From Hydrogenothermaceae bacterium (GTDB lineage Bacteria > Aquificota > Aquificia > Aquificales > Hydrogenothermaceae): a stretch of DNA of 15,558 nucleotides. Below the pieces are notes generated by a model, which was given only the letters and a program-made list of their open reading frames with translations, did no database searches and was not told the DNA's origin. The stretch's first letter is position 1. Every line of letters starts with the position of its first letter. The position numbers were made by a program, and so were the translations under genes. Location of the stretch: assembly GCA_012961365.1 (NCBI GenBank), contig DTZN01000242.1, positions 1 through 15,558 on the forward strand, read 5' to 3'. Of the stretch, positions 9,163-15,558 are shown in pieces.

Positions 9163-9339
9163 TTTTTTATATTTTTATTACATTATAAGTTAAATTTTAG
9201 GATAAGAGTTTATATTTTTGAGTATATATACTCTTTATAAAGGTAAAATAGAAACTATAATATTTTCATTAAAATCTAAAATTTAATTTGCAGTATAATT
9301 TTAATAATTTTATTCTAAAAAAGGACGGGAGGTCTTAAA
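9163..9339. promoter_or_regulatory. Divergent promoter region between reverse gyrase and serA
   Basis: This is a 177-base AT-rich gap between genes that read outward. A TATAAT faces serA at 9294-9299, and another faces reverse gyrase at 9187-9182. Neither has a good -35 hexamer at standard spacing. Between them lies the perfect palindrome GAGTATATATACTC (9220-9233), flanked by ATAAGAGT (9202-9209) and CTCTTTAT. It could be an operator for both promoters. If the reverse gyrase -10 is right, the transcript would leave about 12 bases before the ATG at 9162, or about 24 before the TTG at 9150. Confidence 0.45.
9327..9333 (+). promoter_or_regulatory. Ribosome binding site deciding the TTG start of serA
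   Basis: GGGAGGT ends 6 bases before the TTG at 9340. No in-frame ATG lies nearby, and the protein start FKVLITDPIS matches the family, so TTG is the true initiator. Confidence 0.85.
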
Positions 9340-10929
9340 TTGTTTAAAGTTTTAATAACAGACCCTATTTCTACAAAAGGAATTGATATTTTAAACAAAG
9401 AAAAAGATATTGAAGTGGATTATCAACCGGAAATTAAATGGGAAGAGCTTTTAGAAATAGTTGGTGAGTATGATGCAATAATTACAAGAAGTAGAACCCC
9501 TGTTAATAGAGAATTATTAGAAAGAGCTACAAACTTAAAAGTTGTTGGTAGAGCGGGTGTTGGTGTTGATAATGTTGATTTAGAGGAATGCTCTAAAAGA
9601 GGAATTTTAGTTGTAAATACTCCAGGCGCAAACACAATTGGTGCAGCAGAGATTGCTATGGCTCATCTTTACACAGTTTTAAGAAGATTACACTTAGCCC
9701 ATGAAGATATGCTTAAAGGAAACTGGAATAGAAAGAAATTTATGGGTGAAGAGTTAGATGGTAAAGTTGTTGGAATAGTAGGACTTGGAAATGTTGGTTC
9801 ACAGGTTGCAATTAGATGTAAAGCAGCTGGAGCTACAGTTATAGCTTACGACCCTTATATTCCAAGGGAAAAAGGAGATAGATTAGGTGTTGAACTTGTT
9901 GATACTTTAGATGAACTTGTAAAAAGGTCTGATATAATCACACTTCACTGCCCACTAACAGAAGAAACAAAAGGAATGATTGGGGCTAGAGAATTTGAAA
10001 TGATGAAAAATGGTGTTTACTTCATAAATGCTGCTAGGGGTGGTATTGTTGATGAAGATGCTATGTATGAATACATGAAAAAAGGAAAATTTGCAGGAGT
10101 AGGTCTTGATGTATTTTCTAAAGAACCTCCAGACGATAGAATAAGAAAACTATTTGAATTTCCAAATATTAGCTTATCTCCTCACATTGGTGCAAATACT
10201 TATGAATCTCAAGATAAAGTTGCTATTAAAATAGCACAACAAGTAATAAATGCGTTAAAAGGAAGATTTGTTGATGCAGCAGTTAATGCTCCATTTACAA
10301 TAACAGAAGGAATGGCTTCTATAAAGGCATTTTTAGAACTTGCAGAAAAAATGGGAAGTTTCTTAACTCAATATGCAGGTGCACACTTTAAAGAAGTTAT
10401 TGTAGAAGTAAGAGGAAATATTAAAGAATATATAGACCCTATTACTGCTTATGTTTTAAAAGGATTTTTATCTCCAATTTTAGAAAGAGATGTAAATATA
10501 ATAAATGCTCCTTACTTAGCTAAAGAAAGAGGTATAACAGTTAGTAAATTAACAAAGGAAGAAGGTGAGAACTTTAAAGATTTTATAAAAATAACTGCTA
10601 AAAATGATACAGAAGAAAAAATAATTGGTGGAACTGCATTCTATGGCACGATGCCTAGAATTATGCTTATAGATAATTATTGGATAGATATAGAACCACA
10701 AGGAGTAATTTTAATATTTGAAAATAAAGATGTTCCTGGAGTAATAGCGAAAGTAGGGGAAGTTTTAGCTAAACATAACATAAATATTGCAGGGTTTAGA
10801 CTTGGTAGAATAGAAAAGGGAAGCATAGCTTTAGGAGCTCTAGAGCTTGATGATAAATTAAATAAGGATATATTAGAAGAGATATCTAAAATTCCTGAAG
10901 TAATGAAAGCAAAGGAAATTATACTATGA
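9340..10929 (+). CDS. serA: D-3-phosphoglycerate dehydrogenase
   Basis: Oxidises 3-phosphoglycerate to 3-phosphohydroxypyruvate with NAD, the first step of serine synthesis in the cytoplasm. The 529-residue protein is the long form. The substrate domain is about 1-98 and 285-315. The NAD Rossmann domain holds GLGNVG (148-153) with the acidic D171 after the second strand (AYDPY). Catalytic residues are R233 (AARGG), E262 (KEPP) and H282 (SPHIG). An intervening allosteric domain spans about 320-455. A C-terminal ACT domain (about 457-529, ILIFENKDVPGVIAKVGEVL) is the usual serine-sensing module, so feedback control is likely. It starts with TTG. Its stop overlaps the next start as ATGA, so the small exported gene after it is co-translated. 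Confidence 0.97.
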   Translation: MFKVLITDPISTKGIDILNKEKDIEVDYQPEIKWEELLEIVGEYDAIITRSRTPVNRELLERATNLKVVGRAGVGVDNVDLEECSKRGILVVNTPGANTIGAAEIAMAHLYTVLRRLHLAHEDMLKGNWNRKKFMGEELDGKVVGIVGLGNVGSQVAIRCKAAGATVIAYDPYIPREKGDRLGVELVDTLDELVKRSDIITLHCPLTEETKGMIGAREFEMMKNGVYFINAARGGIVDEDAMYEYMKKGKFAGVGLDVFSKEPPDDRIRKLFEFPNISLSPHIGANTYESQDKVAIKIAQQVINALKGRFVDAAVNAPFTITEGMASIKAFLELAEKMGSFLTQYAGAHFKEVIVEVRGNIKEYIDPITAYVLKGFLSPILERDVNIINAPYLAKERGITVSKLTKEEGENFKDFIKITAKNDTEEKIIGGTAFYGTMPRIMLIDNYWIDIEPQGVILIFENKDVPGVIAKVGEVLAKHNINIAGFRLGRIEKGSIALGALELDDKLNKDILEEISKIPEVMKAKEIIL

Positions 10930-11258
10930 GAAATTTTATTTTAGCAGTTGTATTTTATGCTACTGCTTTTTCTTTTCCTAATCATTCATTTGAAAGCTCA
11001 ACTAATAATTTGTTAAATACCCAACCTACAGTTATAGAAGGTTGTATTGGGGATTGTGCTTCCTGTCATTCCCTTTACCCTTATGAAGCAAAGCAAATTT
11101 TAGGAAAAAAATTTGATATAAAGGAAATAATTTCTATAACTGTAAAAAGAGGATATTTTGAAATTATCTACAAAAATTCCAAAGGAGAAGAAGAAAAAAT
11201 AAATCTTTTGTTTAGTAAAGATAAAGCTTGTAAAGAGCTTATTCTTCTTGATAAGTAA
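10926..11258 (+). CDS. Small exported protein with a CxxxCxxCH motif
   Basis: The 110-residue product has an N-terminal signal-like segment (2-17, FILAVVFYATAFS), so it is probably periplasmic. The central block is GCIGDCASCHSLYPYEA, giving C40, C44, C47 and H48. CASCH is a formal CXXCH heme c site, but the G-D-C-x-x-C-H-S-L...EA context also resembles small DsbC-type N-terminal domains seen in cytochrome-rich bacteria. The rest (about 60-100) is short beta-rich sequence, and a further cysteine, C102, lies near the end. There is no thioredoxin fold or Met axial ligand obvious. It starts at an ATGA overlap with serA, whose function is unrelated. Either a monoheme cytochrome or a thiol-redox helper fits; I cannot choose. 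Confidence 0.75.
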   Translation: MRNFILAVVFYATAFSFPNHSFESSTNNLLNTQPTVIEGCIGDCASCHSLYPYEAKQILGKKFDIKEIISITVKRGYFEIIYKNSKGEEEKINLLFSKDKACKELILLDK

Positions 11259-11296
11259 AGTTATAGCTAAAAAGCTAGCTATTGAGGTAAAAACAT

Positions 11297-12415
11297 ATGT
11301 ATGAAGACCTTAAATTAAAACTATCAAATATAGAAGAAACATTTGCTAACGTAAAAGAAATCCTTAAACCTGCAAATTTAGAAGAAGAGATAAAAAAACT
11401 TGATGAAGAAATGGGAAAACCTGATTTTTGGGATAATCCTAAAAAAGCACAAGAAATTTCATCAAAAAGAAATGTTTTTGCAAACAAATTAGAAAAAATA
11501 AAAGAAGTAGAAGAAAAAATATCTTATTTAAAAGATTTTTTAGAGCTTTTGGAAATGGAACCTGATGAAAATTCTGCAAAAGAAGTAGAAGAAGAGTTAG
11601 CAAAACTAGAAAAAATAGTTAATAAGTTAGAAGTCGAAAGTCTTTTATCTGGTGAGTATGATGCTAAAAATGCAATTGTATCAGTTCAATCTGGTTCTGG
11701 TGGTGTTGAGGCTTGCGATTGGGCCGAAATGCTCCTACGAATGTATTTACGATGGGCAGAAGATAAAGGTTTTGATGTAGAAATGGTTGATTACCAACCT
11801 GATGATGTTGCAGGTATAAAAAGTGCAACCTTTATAGTAAAAGGACCTTATGCTTATGGATATCTAAAAGGAGAACAAGGAGTTCATAGACTAGTTAGAA
11901 TTTCTCCTTTTGATGCAAACAAAAGAAGACATACATCTTTTGCTGCTGTCTCTGTAATTCCAGAAATTGGAGAAGATGTAAAAGTAGAAATAAAAGATGA
12001 AGATTTAAGAATAGATACTTTTAGAGCATCTGGGGCAGGAGGTCAACATGTAAATAAAACAGATTCAGCAGTTAGAATAACCCATTTACCTACAGGTATA
12101 GTAGTAACCTGTCAATCTGAAAGGTCTCAAATACAAAATAGAGCAAAAGCAATGCAAATGCTTAAAGCAAAGTTATACCAATTAGAACTACAAAAACAAA
12201 AAGAAAAGAAAAAAGAGCTAGAAGGTGAAAAAAAAGATATTACATGGGGTAGCCAGATAAGGTCTTATGTATTTCAACCATACCAAATGGTAAAAGATTT
12301 AAGGACAGGATATGAAACAGGAAATATTCAGGCAGTTATGGATGGGAATATAGATGATTTTATTGATAGTTATCTAAAATGGAATGCAAAACAAACCCAA
12401 GAAAACCAATATTAA
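11297..12415 (+). CDS. prfB: Peptide chain release factor 2
   Basis: Reads UGA and UAA stops and triggers peptide release on the ribosome. The 372-residue protein has an N-terminal helical domain (about 1-110), the stop-recognition tripeptide SPF at 203-205, which identifies RF2 rather than RF1 (PxT), and the catalytic GGQ at 248-250 in [18 protein letters not shown]. The whole gene is one frame. The autoregulatory +1 frameshift (CUU UGA near codon 25) of many prfB genes is absent; that region reads [12 protein letters not shown]. It starts at ATG 8 bases after GAGGT (11284-11288), 38 bases after the preceding gene, so it may be the last gene of the serA unit. Confidence 0.97.
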   Translation: MYEDLKLKLSNIEETFANVKEILKPANLEEEIKKLDEEMGKPDFWDNPKKAQEISSKRNVFANKLEKIKEVEEKISYLKDFLELLEMEPDENSAKEVEEELAKLEKIVNKLEVESLLSGEYDAKNAIVSVQSGSGGVEACDWAEMLLRMYLRWAEDKGFDVEMVDYQPDDVAGIKSATFIVKGPYAYGYLKGEQGVHRLVRISPFDANKRRHTSFAAVSVIPEIGEDVKVEIKDEDLRIDTFRASGAGGQHVNKTDSAVRITHLPTGIVVTCQSERSQIQNRAKAMQMLKAKLYQLELQKQKEKKKELEGEKKDITWGSQIRSYVFQPYQMVKDLRTGYETGNIQAVMDGNIDDFIDSYLKWNAKQTQENQY

Positions 12416-12542
12416 TATTTAATAGAAAAAGATTGTTTGCCTAAAACTCATTTGACTAAAAAGGTTTACTTTTTTCATATCTTTACCGTACCATAAAAAC
12501 AAACGAGAATTCGAATGATATCCTTCGCCCAATTTTTGAGGG

Positions 12543-12622
12543 TATTGCGACCTTCTTTTTTTCTAACTATTCCCAAGAAACATATCGCTTGTATTTACCC
12601 ATTTGTCTAATAGTATTGCGAC
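12543..12622. repeat. TATTGCGAC repeat pair, 71 bases apart
   Basis: GTATTGCGAC occurs at 12542-12551 and 12613-12622. Each copy is preceded by a loosely similar stretch (CCCAATTTTTGAGG and CCCATTTGTCTAATA). The 71-base period is close to a CRISPR repeat plus spacer, but there are only two copies and similarity outside ten bases is poor, so I do not call an array. Confidence 0.35.
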
Positions 12623-12719
12623 ATTATATAACTAAGTAATTTCCAGCCAGGAATTTTTACTTTATTATATTTACTCACTTAATTAAGGATATTGAAATTA
12701 AATATAGTAAAGCTTTTAG

Positions 12720-12734
12720 TTACAAATGTTGTAA
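12720..12734. promoter_or_regulatory. Palindrome TTACAAATGTTGTAA
   Basis: Six-base arms TTACAA/TTGTAA flank a 3-base centre in the noncoding gap. This is typical size for a dimeric regulator site, but no promoter or gene start is close by, so its function is unknown and chance is possible in AT-rich DNA. Confidence 0.25.
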
Positions 12735-12933
12735 AAATTAAAAACATATGATGTATTATGTATTGATAATAAATGTTTTTAGAGTAATTAATCAGAGTCT
12801 ATTAACCAACTGGCTATTATATAAAAACATTCCAATTTTATCAAAAACTTCTATATTCAAAGTGAAAGTTATAAGGTTTTAAAATTTAATGAAGTTCATT
12901 TTTATATATTTCATTTTGACTCTCTTCATTCTC

Positions 12934-14253
12934 TCATCTCTTAACTTCCTTTTTTATTTTTTCTCCCCAGTTTTTAGCTTTTTCAACAAGCTCATCTTTA
13001 CATAAAGTTAACACTTTCTTCTCAGAAACTACTATATTTCCATTAACAATAACTGTATCTACATCTTTACCTGTTGATGAATAAACAATATGGGTATATG
13101 GGTCAAATATTGGTTGTAAATGAGGGTCATTTATATCTATAAGTATAATATCAGCAAGTTTTCCTGTTTCTAAACTTCCTAGTTTATCCTCTAATCTAAT
13201 AGATTTTGCTCCTCCTATTGTTGCCATTGCTAAAGCTTGTCTGGCATTAACAACTGTTGGGTCTAAATTTACCCCCTTATGTAGTTTTGCACATGTGGCT
13301 ATTTCTCCAATTAAATCTAAATCATCATTAGAAGCTGTTCCATCAGTTCCTATTCCTATTGTAATTCCTGCTTCTAACATTTTAGGAATAGGAGCAATAC
13401 CTGAAGCTAGTTTCAAATTACTTTCAGGACAATGAGCTACTTTTACACCTCTTTTAGCAAGAATTTCAATTTCTTCTTCTGTAGGATAAACCATATGTGC
13501 CGTCAAAACTCTATCATTTAAAACACCAATTTTATCAAGATGTTTTACTGGAGTTTCTCCATATTTTTCCTTTATTTCATTTACTTCATGTTTAGTTTCA
13601 GATACATGAATATGGAATAAAACATCATATTTTTCAGCTAAATCCATAGCTTTTTTTAATGTATTAGGAGAACATGTATATGGAGCATGTGGACCAACAC
13701 ATGGATATACATATTCATCTTTTTCAAACTGTTTTATAAAATCTTCTGTTTTTTTAAGTCCTTCATCTGGACTTTTTGCTCCAGGTGTTGGAAAATCAAG
13801 TATCCCTGTGCATAAAACCCCTCTTATTTTTGCAGCTTTTATACTCTCTGCAACAGCATCTTCAAAAAAATACATATCTACAAATGTTGTGATGCCATTT
13901 CTTAGCATTTCATAACAGGCTATACTACTACCATCTTTTACAAATTCATAGCTTACAAATTTCCCTTCTGCTGGCCAGATATACTCCTCAAGCCAAACTT
14001 TTAATGGGTTATCACTTCCATATCCTCTAAGTAATGTCATTGCAGCATGGGTATGTGTATTTATTAATCCAGGGATGGCTATTTTATCTTTACAAACAAT
14101 AGTTTTACCAAAATATTCATTTTTTTTGTTTTCTCCAATATCTATGATTTTTTCATCTTTAATCACAATATCTGCATTTTTGTATTCTGTAAAATTTTCG
14201 TCCATAGTTAAAATATAGCTAATATCAGTGAGAATTAAATCTGCTTTTTTCAA
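12934..14253 (-). CDS. mtaD: 5-methylthioadenosine/S-adenosylhomocysteine deaminase
   Basis: Amidohydrolase of the TrzA/MtaD/SsnA group, 439 residues, cytoplasmic. It likely deaminates methylthioadenosine and S-adenosylhomocysteine to the inosine forms, for methionine salvage and clearing of SAM by-products. Metal ligands by family position are H67 and H69 (NTHTHAA), H216 (HIHVSET) and D304 (GTDG). E96 (PAEGKF), H189 (GPHAPY), E219 and H253 fit the substrate pocket described for the Thermotoga enzyme TM0936. A C-terminal block, GSLETGKLADIILID, closes the small beta domain. The start is TTG, 8 bases after AGGAGG (14267-14262). The gene is divergent from nuoG across a short gap. Guanine or other purine-analogue deaminases of the same group are less likely. 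Confidence 0.92.
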   Translation of the reverse strand: MKKADLILTDISYILTMDENFTEYKNADIVIKDEKIIDIGENKKNEYFGKTIVCKDKIAIPGLINTHTHAAMTLLRGYGSDNPLKVWLEEYIWPAEGKFVSYEFVKDGSSIACYEMLRNGITTFVDMYFFEDAVAESIKAAKIRGVLCTGILDFPTPGAKSPDEGLKKTEDFIKQFEKDEYVYPCVGPHAPYTCSPNTLKKAMDLAEKYDVLFHIHVSETKHEVNEIKEKYGETPVKHLDKIGVLNDRVLTAHMVYPTEEEIEILAKRGVKVAHCPESNLKLASGIAPIPKMLEAGITIGIGTDGTASNDDLDLIGEIATCAKLHKGVNLDPTVVNARQALAMATIGGAKSIRLEDKLGSLETGKLADIILIDINDPHLQPIFDPYTHIVYSSTGKDVDTVIVNGNIVVSEKKVLTLCKDELVEKAKNWGEKIKKEVKR

Positions 14254-14261
14254 AATAACTG

Positions 14262-14267
14262 CCTCCT
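14262..14267 (-). promoter_or_regulatory. Ribosome binding site deciding the TTG start of mtaD
   Basis: AGGAGG on the minus strand lies 8 bases before the TTG at 14253-14251. It supports TTG as initiator; the protein then begins KKADLILTDI, usual for the family. Confidence 0.8.
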
Positions 14268-14328
14268 ATTTAATATTGGACTTTTATTATATTAAAATAA
14301 GAGAACATTATACAAATTGGAGAAAGCT

Positions 14329-15465
14329 ATGGAAAAAGTTAAAGTAATAATAGATGGAAAAGAAATAGAAGTTAATAAGAATACAACAGTTTTAGAAGCT
14401 GCAAAAAAGTTAAATATTTTAATTCCTACATTTTGTTATAACGAAAAACTGCCTATTTTTGGTGGTTGTAGAATATGTTTAGTATGGGATAAAAAATGGA
14501 AGAGAAGTATTATAGCCTGTGGAACATACGTTTATGATGGTATGGAAATAGAAACTTTAAATGAAAATGTTTTTAATGATAGAAAATTCATACTTGAAAT
14601 GTTATTTACAAGACATCCTTTAGATTGTCCTGTATGTGATAAAGCTGGAGAGTGTGATTTACAAAACTGGGGAACTTACTATGGTCCTCAACATAATGTT
14701 TTGCCTATTTCTGCTTATGAAAAAATAAGACCAGAAGAAGACTGGGAAAGTGATTATTTAGAATTTGTATCAAATAGATGTGTCCTTTGTCTTAAATGTG
14801 TAAGTGTTTGTCAAAATATAAATGGTGCAGATGCTTTATTTCAGGAAGAGAGAGGGTTTGAAATTGTTATAGCTCCTGATAAAAAGCCTATGGATATAGA
14901 AAGTTCATGTGAAATGTGTGGTTTATGTGTAGATATATGTCCTGTTGGGGCTATTTTATTTAAACCTTTCAAGTTTAATGCAAGACCTTGGTTATTAAAA
15001 GAAAGGATTAGCTATTGCGGTTTTTGTTCTATGAATTGTCCTGTTGCTATAGATTACGATGAAAAAACTCAAAAAATATACAGAATTCGTTCAACAGCAG
15101 ACCTACAAGTATGTAGTGGTGCTTATTTAGGATATGATTGTTATGAAACTAGTAGACTAAAAGGTGCAAAAATAAATGGAGAAAATAAATCTTTAAATGA
15201 AGTTGTAGAAAAGTTAGTTCAAATTATAAACGAAAATCCTGCTGAAACCGCTTATATATCCAGTCCATATTCAACTATAGAAACTTTTGAAACTATAAAT
15301 AAATTAGTAGAAAAAACAGATATAAAAACATCTTCAGTTATAACTATAGATTTATTACCTACTATAGCAGGTTTTAAAGAGCAAACACAAGAAGAGTATA
15401 AACTCCCAACATTTAAAGATATTTTGTCTGCAAAAAAAGTCGTTGTAATAGGTGAAGACGTATAA
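14329..15465 (+). CDS. nuoG: NADH-quinone oxidoreductase subunit G (complex I 75-kDa-type subunit), short or truncated
   Basis: Electron-transfer subunit of the complex I peripheral arm. I choose ATG 14329, 6 bases behind GGAG (14319-14322), over the in-frame TTG 14317 that overlaps that site; the product is 378 residues. Iron-sulfur ligands in order: [2Fe-2S] C36, C47, C50, C64; His-ligated cluster H96, C100, C103, C109; two [4Fe-4S] sets C151/154/157/161 and C194/197/200/204; and an N7-like set C230, C233, C237 with C262. A molybdopterin-enzyme-like domain begins after about 275 but stops at VVVIGEDV, where usual NuoG proteins continue for hundreds of residues. The TAA at 15463-15465 may be real, a frame error near the window edge, or the mark of a short form. 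Other nuo genes are not in view. Confidence 0.88.
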   Translation: MEKVKVIIDGKEIEVNKNTTVLEAAKKLNILIPTFCYNEKLPIFGGCRICLVWDKKWKRSIIACGTYVYDGMEIETLNENVFNDRKFILEMLFTRHPLDCPVCDKAGECDLQNWGTYYGPQHNVLPISAYEKIRPEEDWESDYLEFVSNRCVLCLKCVSVCQNINGADALFQEERGFEIVIAPDKKPMDIESSCEMCGLCVDICPVGAILFKPFKFNARPWLLKERISYCGFCSMNCPVAIDYDEKTQKIYRIRSTADLQVCSGAYLGYDCYETSRLKGAKINGENKSLNEVVEKLVQIINENPAETAYISSPYSTIETFETINKLVEKTDIKTSSVITIDLLPTIAGFKEQTQEEYKLPTFKDILSAKKVVVIGEDV

Positions 15466-15558
15466 TATTTGGGGGAGTTCTCATTATCTCATTAGTTTTA
15501 TTTATTAACTCATTAGCAACAGCATCTAAATCTAACGTATTTGAAGGTTTTGGAACAA
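15456..15558 (+). other. Open frame at the right edge with a signal-peptide-like start
   Basis: In the frame two bases on from nuoG, positions 15456-15558 read RRIIFGGVLIISLVLFINSL, then ATASKSNVFEGFGT, and run off the window. It looks like a signal peptide followed by an N-V-F-E-G-F-G start reminiscent of FadL/PorV-type outer-membrane proteins. No ATG, GTG or TTG begins it; GGGGGAG (15471-15477) precedes an ATT at 15483. It may be the start of the next gene with a base error or a rare start, or the displaced continuation of nuoG. The identity is a guess. Confidence 0.35.

Larger units (their letters stand above)
12416..12933. other. 518-base gap without a recognisable gene
   Basis: No open frame of useful length, tRNA or known RNA was seen. 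Contents: a short direct repeat, TTTGCCTAAAA/TTTGACTAAAA (12436-12446, 12451-12461); a 9-base repeat, TATTGCGAC, at 12543-12551 and 12614-12622; a bulged hairpin around TCGCCC...GGG...CGA (12524-12551) followed by T7, a weak terminator candidate for prfB; and the palindrome TTACAAATGTTGTAA (12720-12734). The first half is slightly richer in GC than the rest. It separates prfB from the convergent deaminase gene. Confidence 0.6.

Noticed and set aside
11264..11277. Hairpin TAGCT-AAAA-AGCTA before prfB as a terminator
   Set aside because: Only a 5-bp stem and no T tract follows; it is probably chance, and prfB has its own ribosome site just after.
12520..12640. CRISPR array
   Set aside because: Only a 10-base exact match occurs twice; there is no third unit at the expected spacing and no cas genes.
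12780..12900. Degraded small gene in the gap before the deaminase
   Set aside because: Short open stretches (for example about 18 codons around 12827-12883) have no start, ribosome site or family resemblance.
14254..14328. Promoter pair between mtaD and nuoG
   Set aside because: TTGGAC at 14276-14281 resembles a -35, but no -10 hexamer lies at acceptable spacing, so I do not call it.

Overview
The window is a low-GC, gene-dense stretch of bacterial chromosome. It carries reverse gyrase, a hallmark of hyperthermophiles, next to ordinary bacterial housekeeping genes: thiC, serA, prfB, nuoG and the end of aroA. Very low GC, bacterial gene content, reverse gyrase and many strong Shine-Dalgarno sites point to an Aquificota-type thermophile, most likely the Hydrogenothermaceae (Sulfurihydrogenibium or Persephonella relatives). 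That placement is inference from content, not a database match.

Layout. 1-183 is the C-terminal end of EPSP synthase (aroA) with broken frames. 264-1640 is thiC, followed by a clear intrinsic terminator. 1721-4731 is a tightly overlapping plus-strand set: a TPR/SPOR lipoprotein, a polyprenyl-phosphate-type family 2 glycosyltransferase and a flippase-like integral membrane protein, probably acting in the cell envelope. 9162-4713 is a minus-strand pair: reverse gyrase, then a receiver-domain protein with a long acidic linker and a helical tail. A divergent promoter region (9163-9339) separates it from serA, a small exported CxxCH protein, and prfB. 12416-12933 has no recognisable gene. 14253-12934 is a minus-strand MTA/SAH deaminase, divergent from the complex I gene nuoG, which stops early near the right edge.

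Most notable point: the reverse gyrase frame runs off family similarity at a run of seven A on the coding strand. The run contains the classical -1 slippery heptamer A AAA AAG. The -1 frame restores a plausible 49-residue type IA topoisomerase tail that ends in an ATGA overlap with the next gene. This is either programmed frameshifting or slippage, or one undercalled A. The broken aroA frame at the left edge is also fixed by single-base homopolymer additions, so sequencing error is a serious competitor.

I found no CRISPR array, insertion sequence, prophage, tRNA or rRNA. The least-described protein is the receiver-domain partner of reverse gyrase at 4713-5672.
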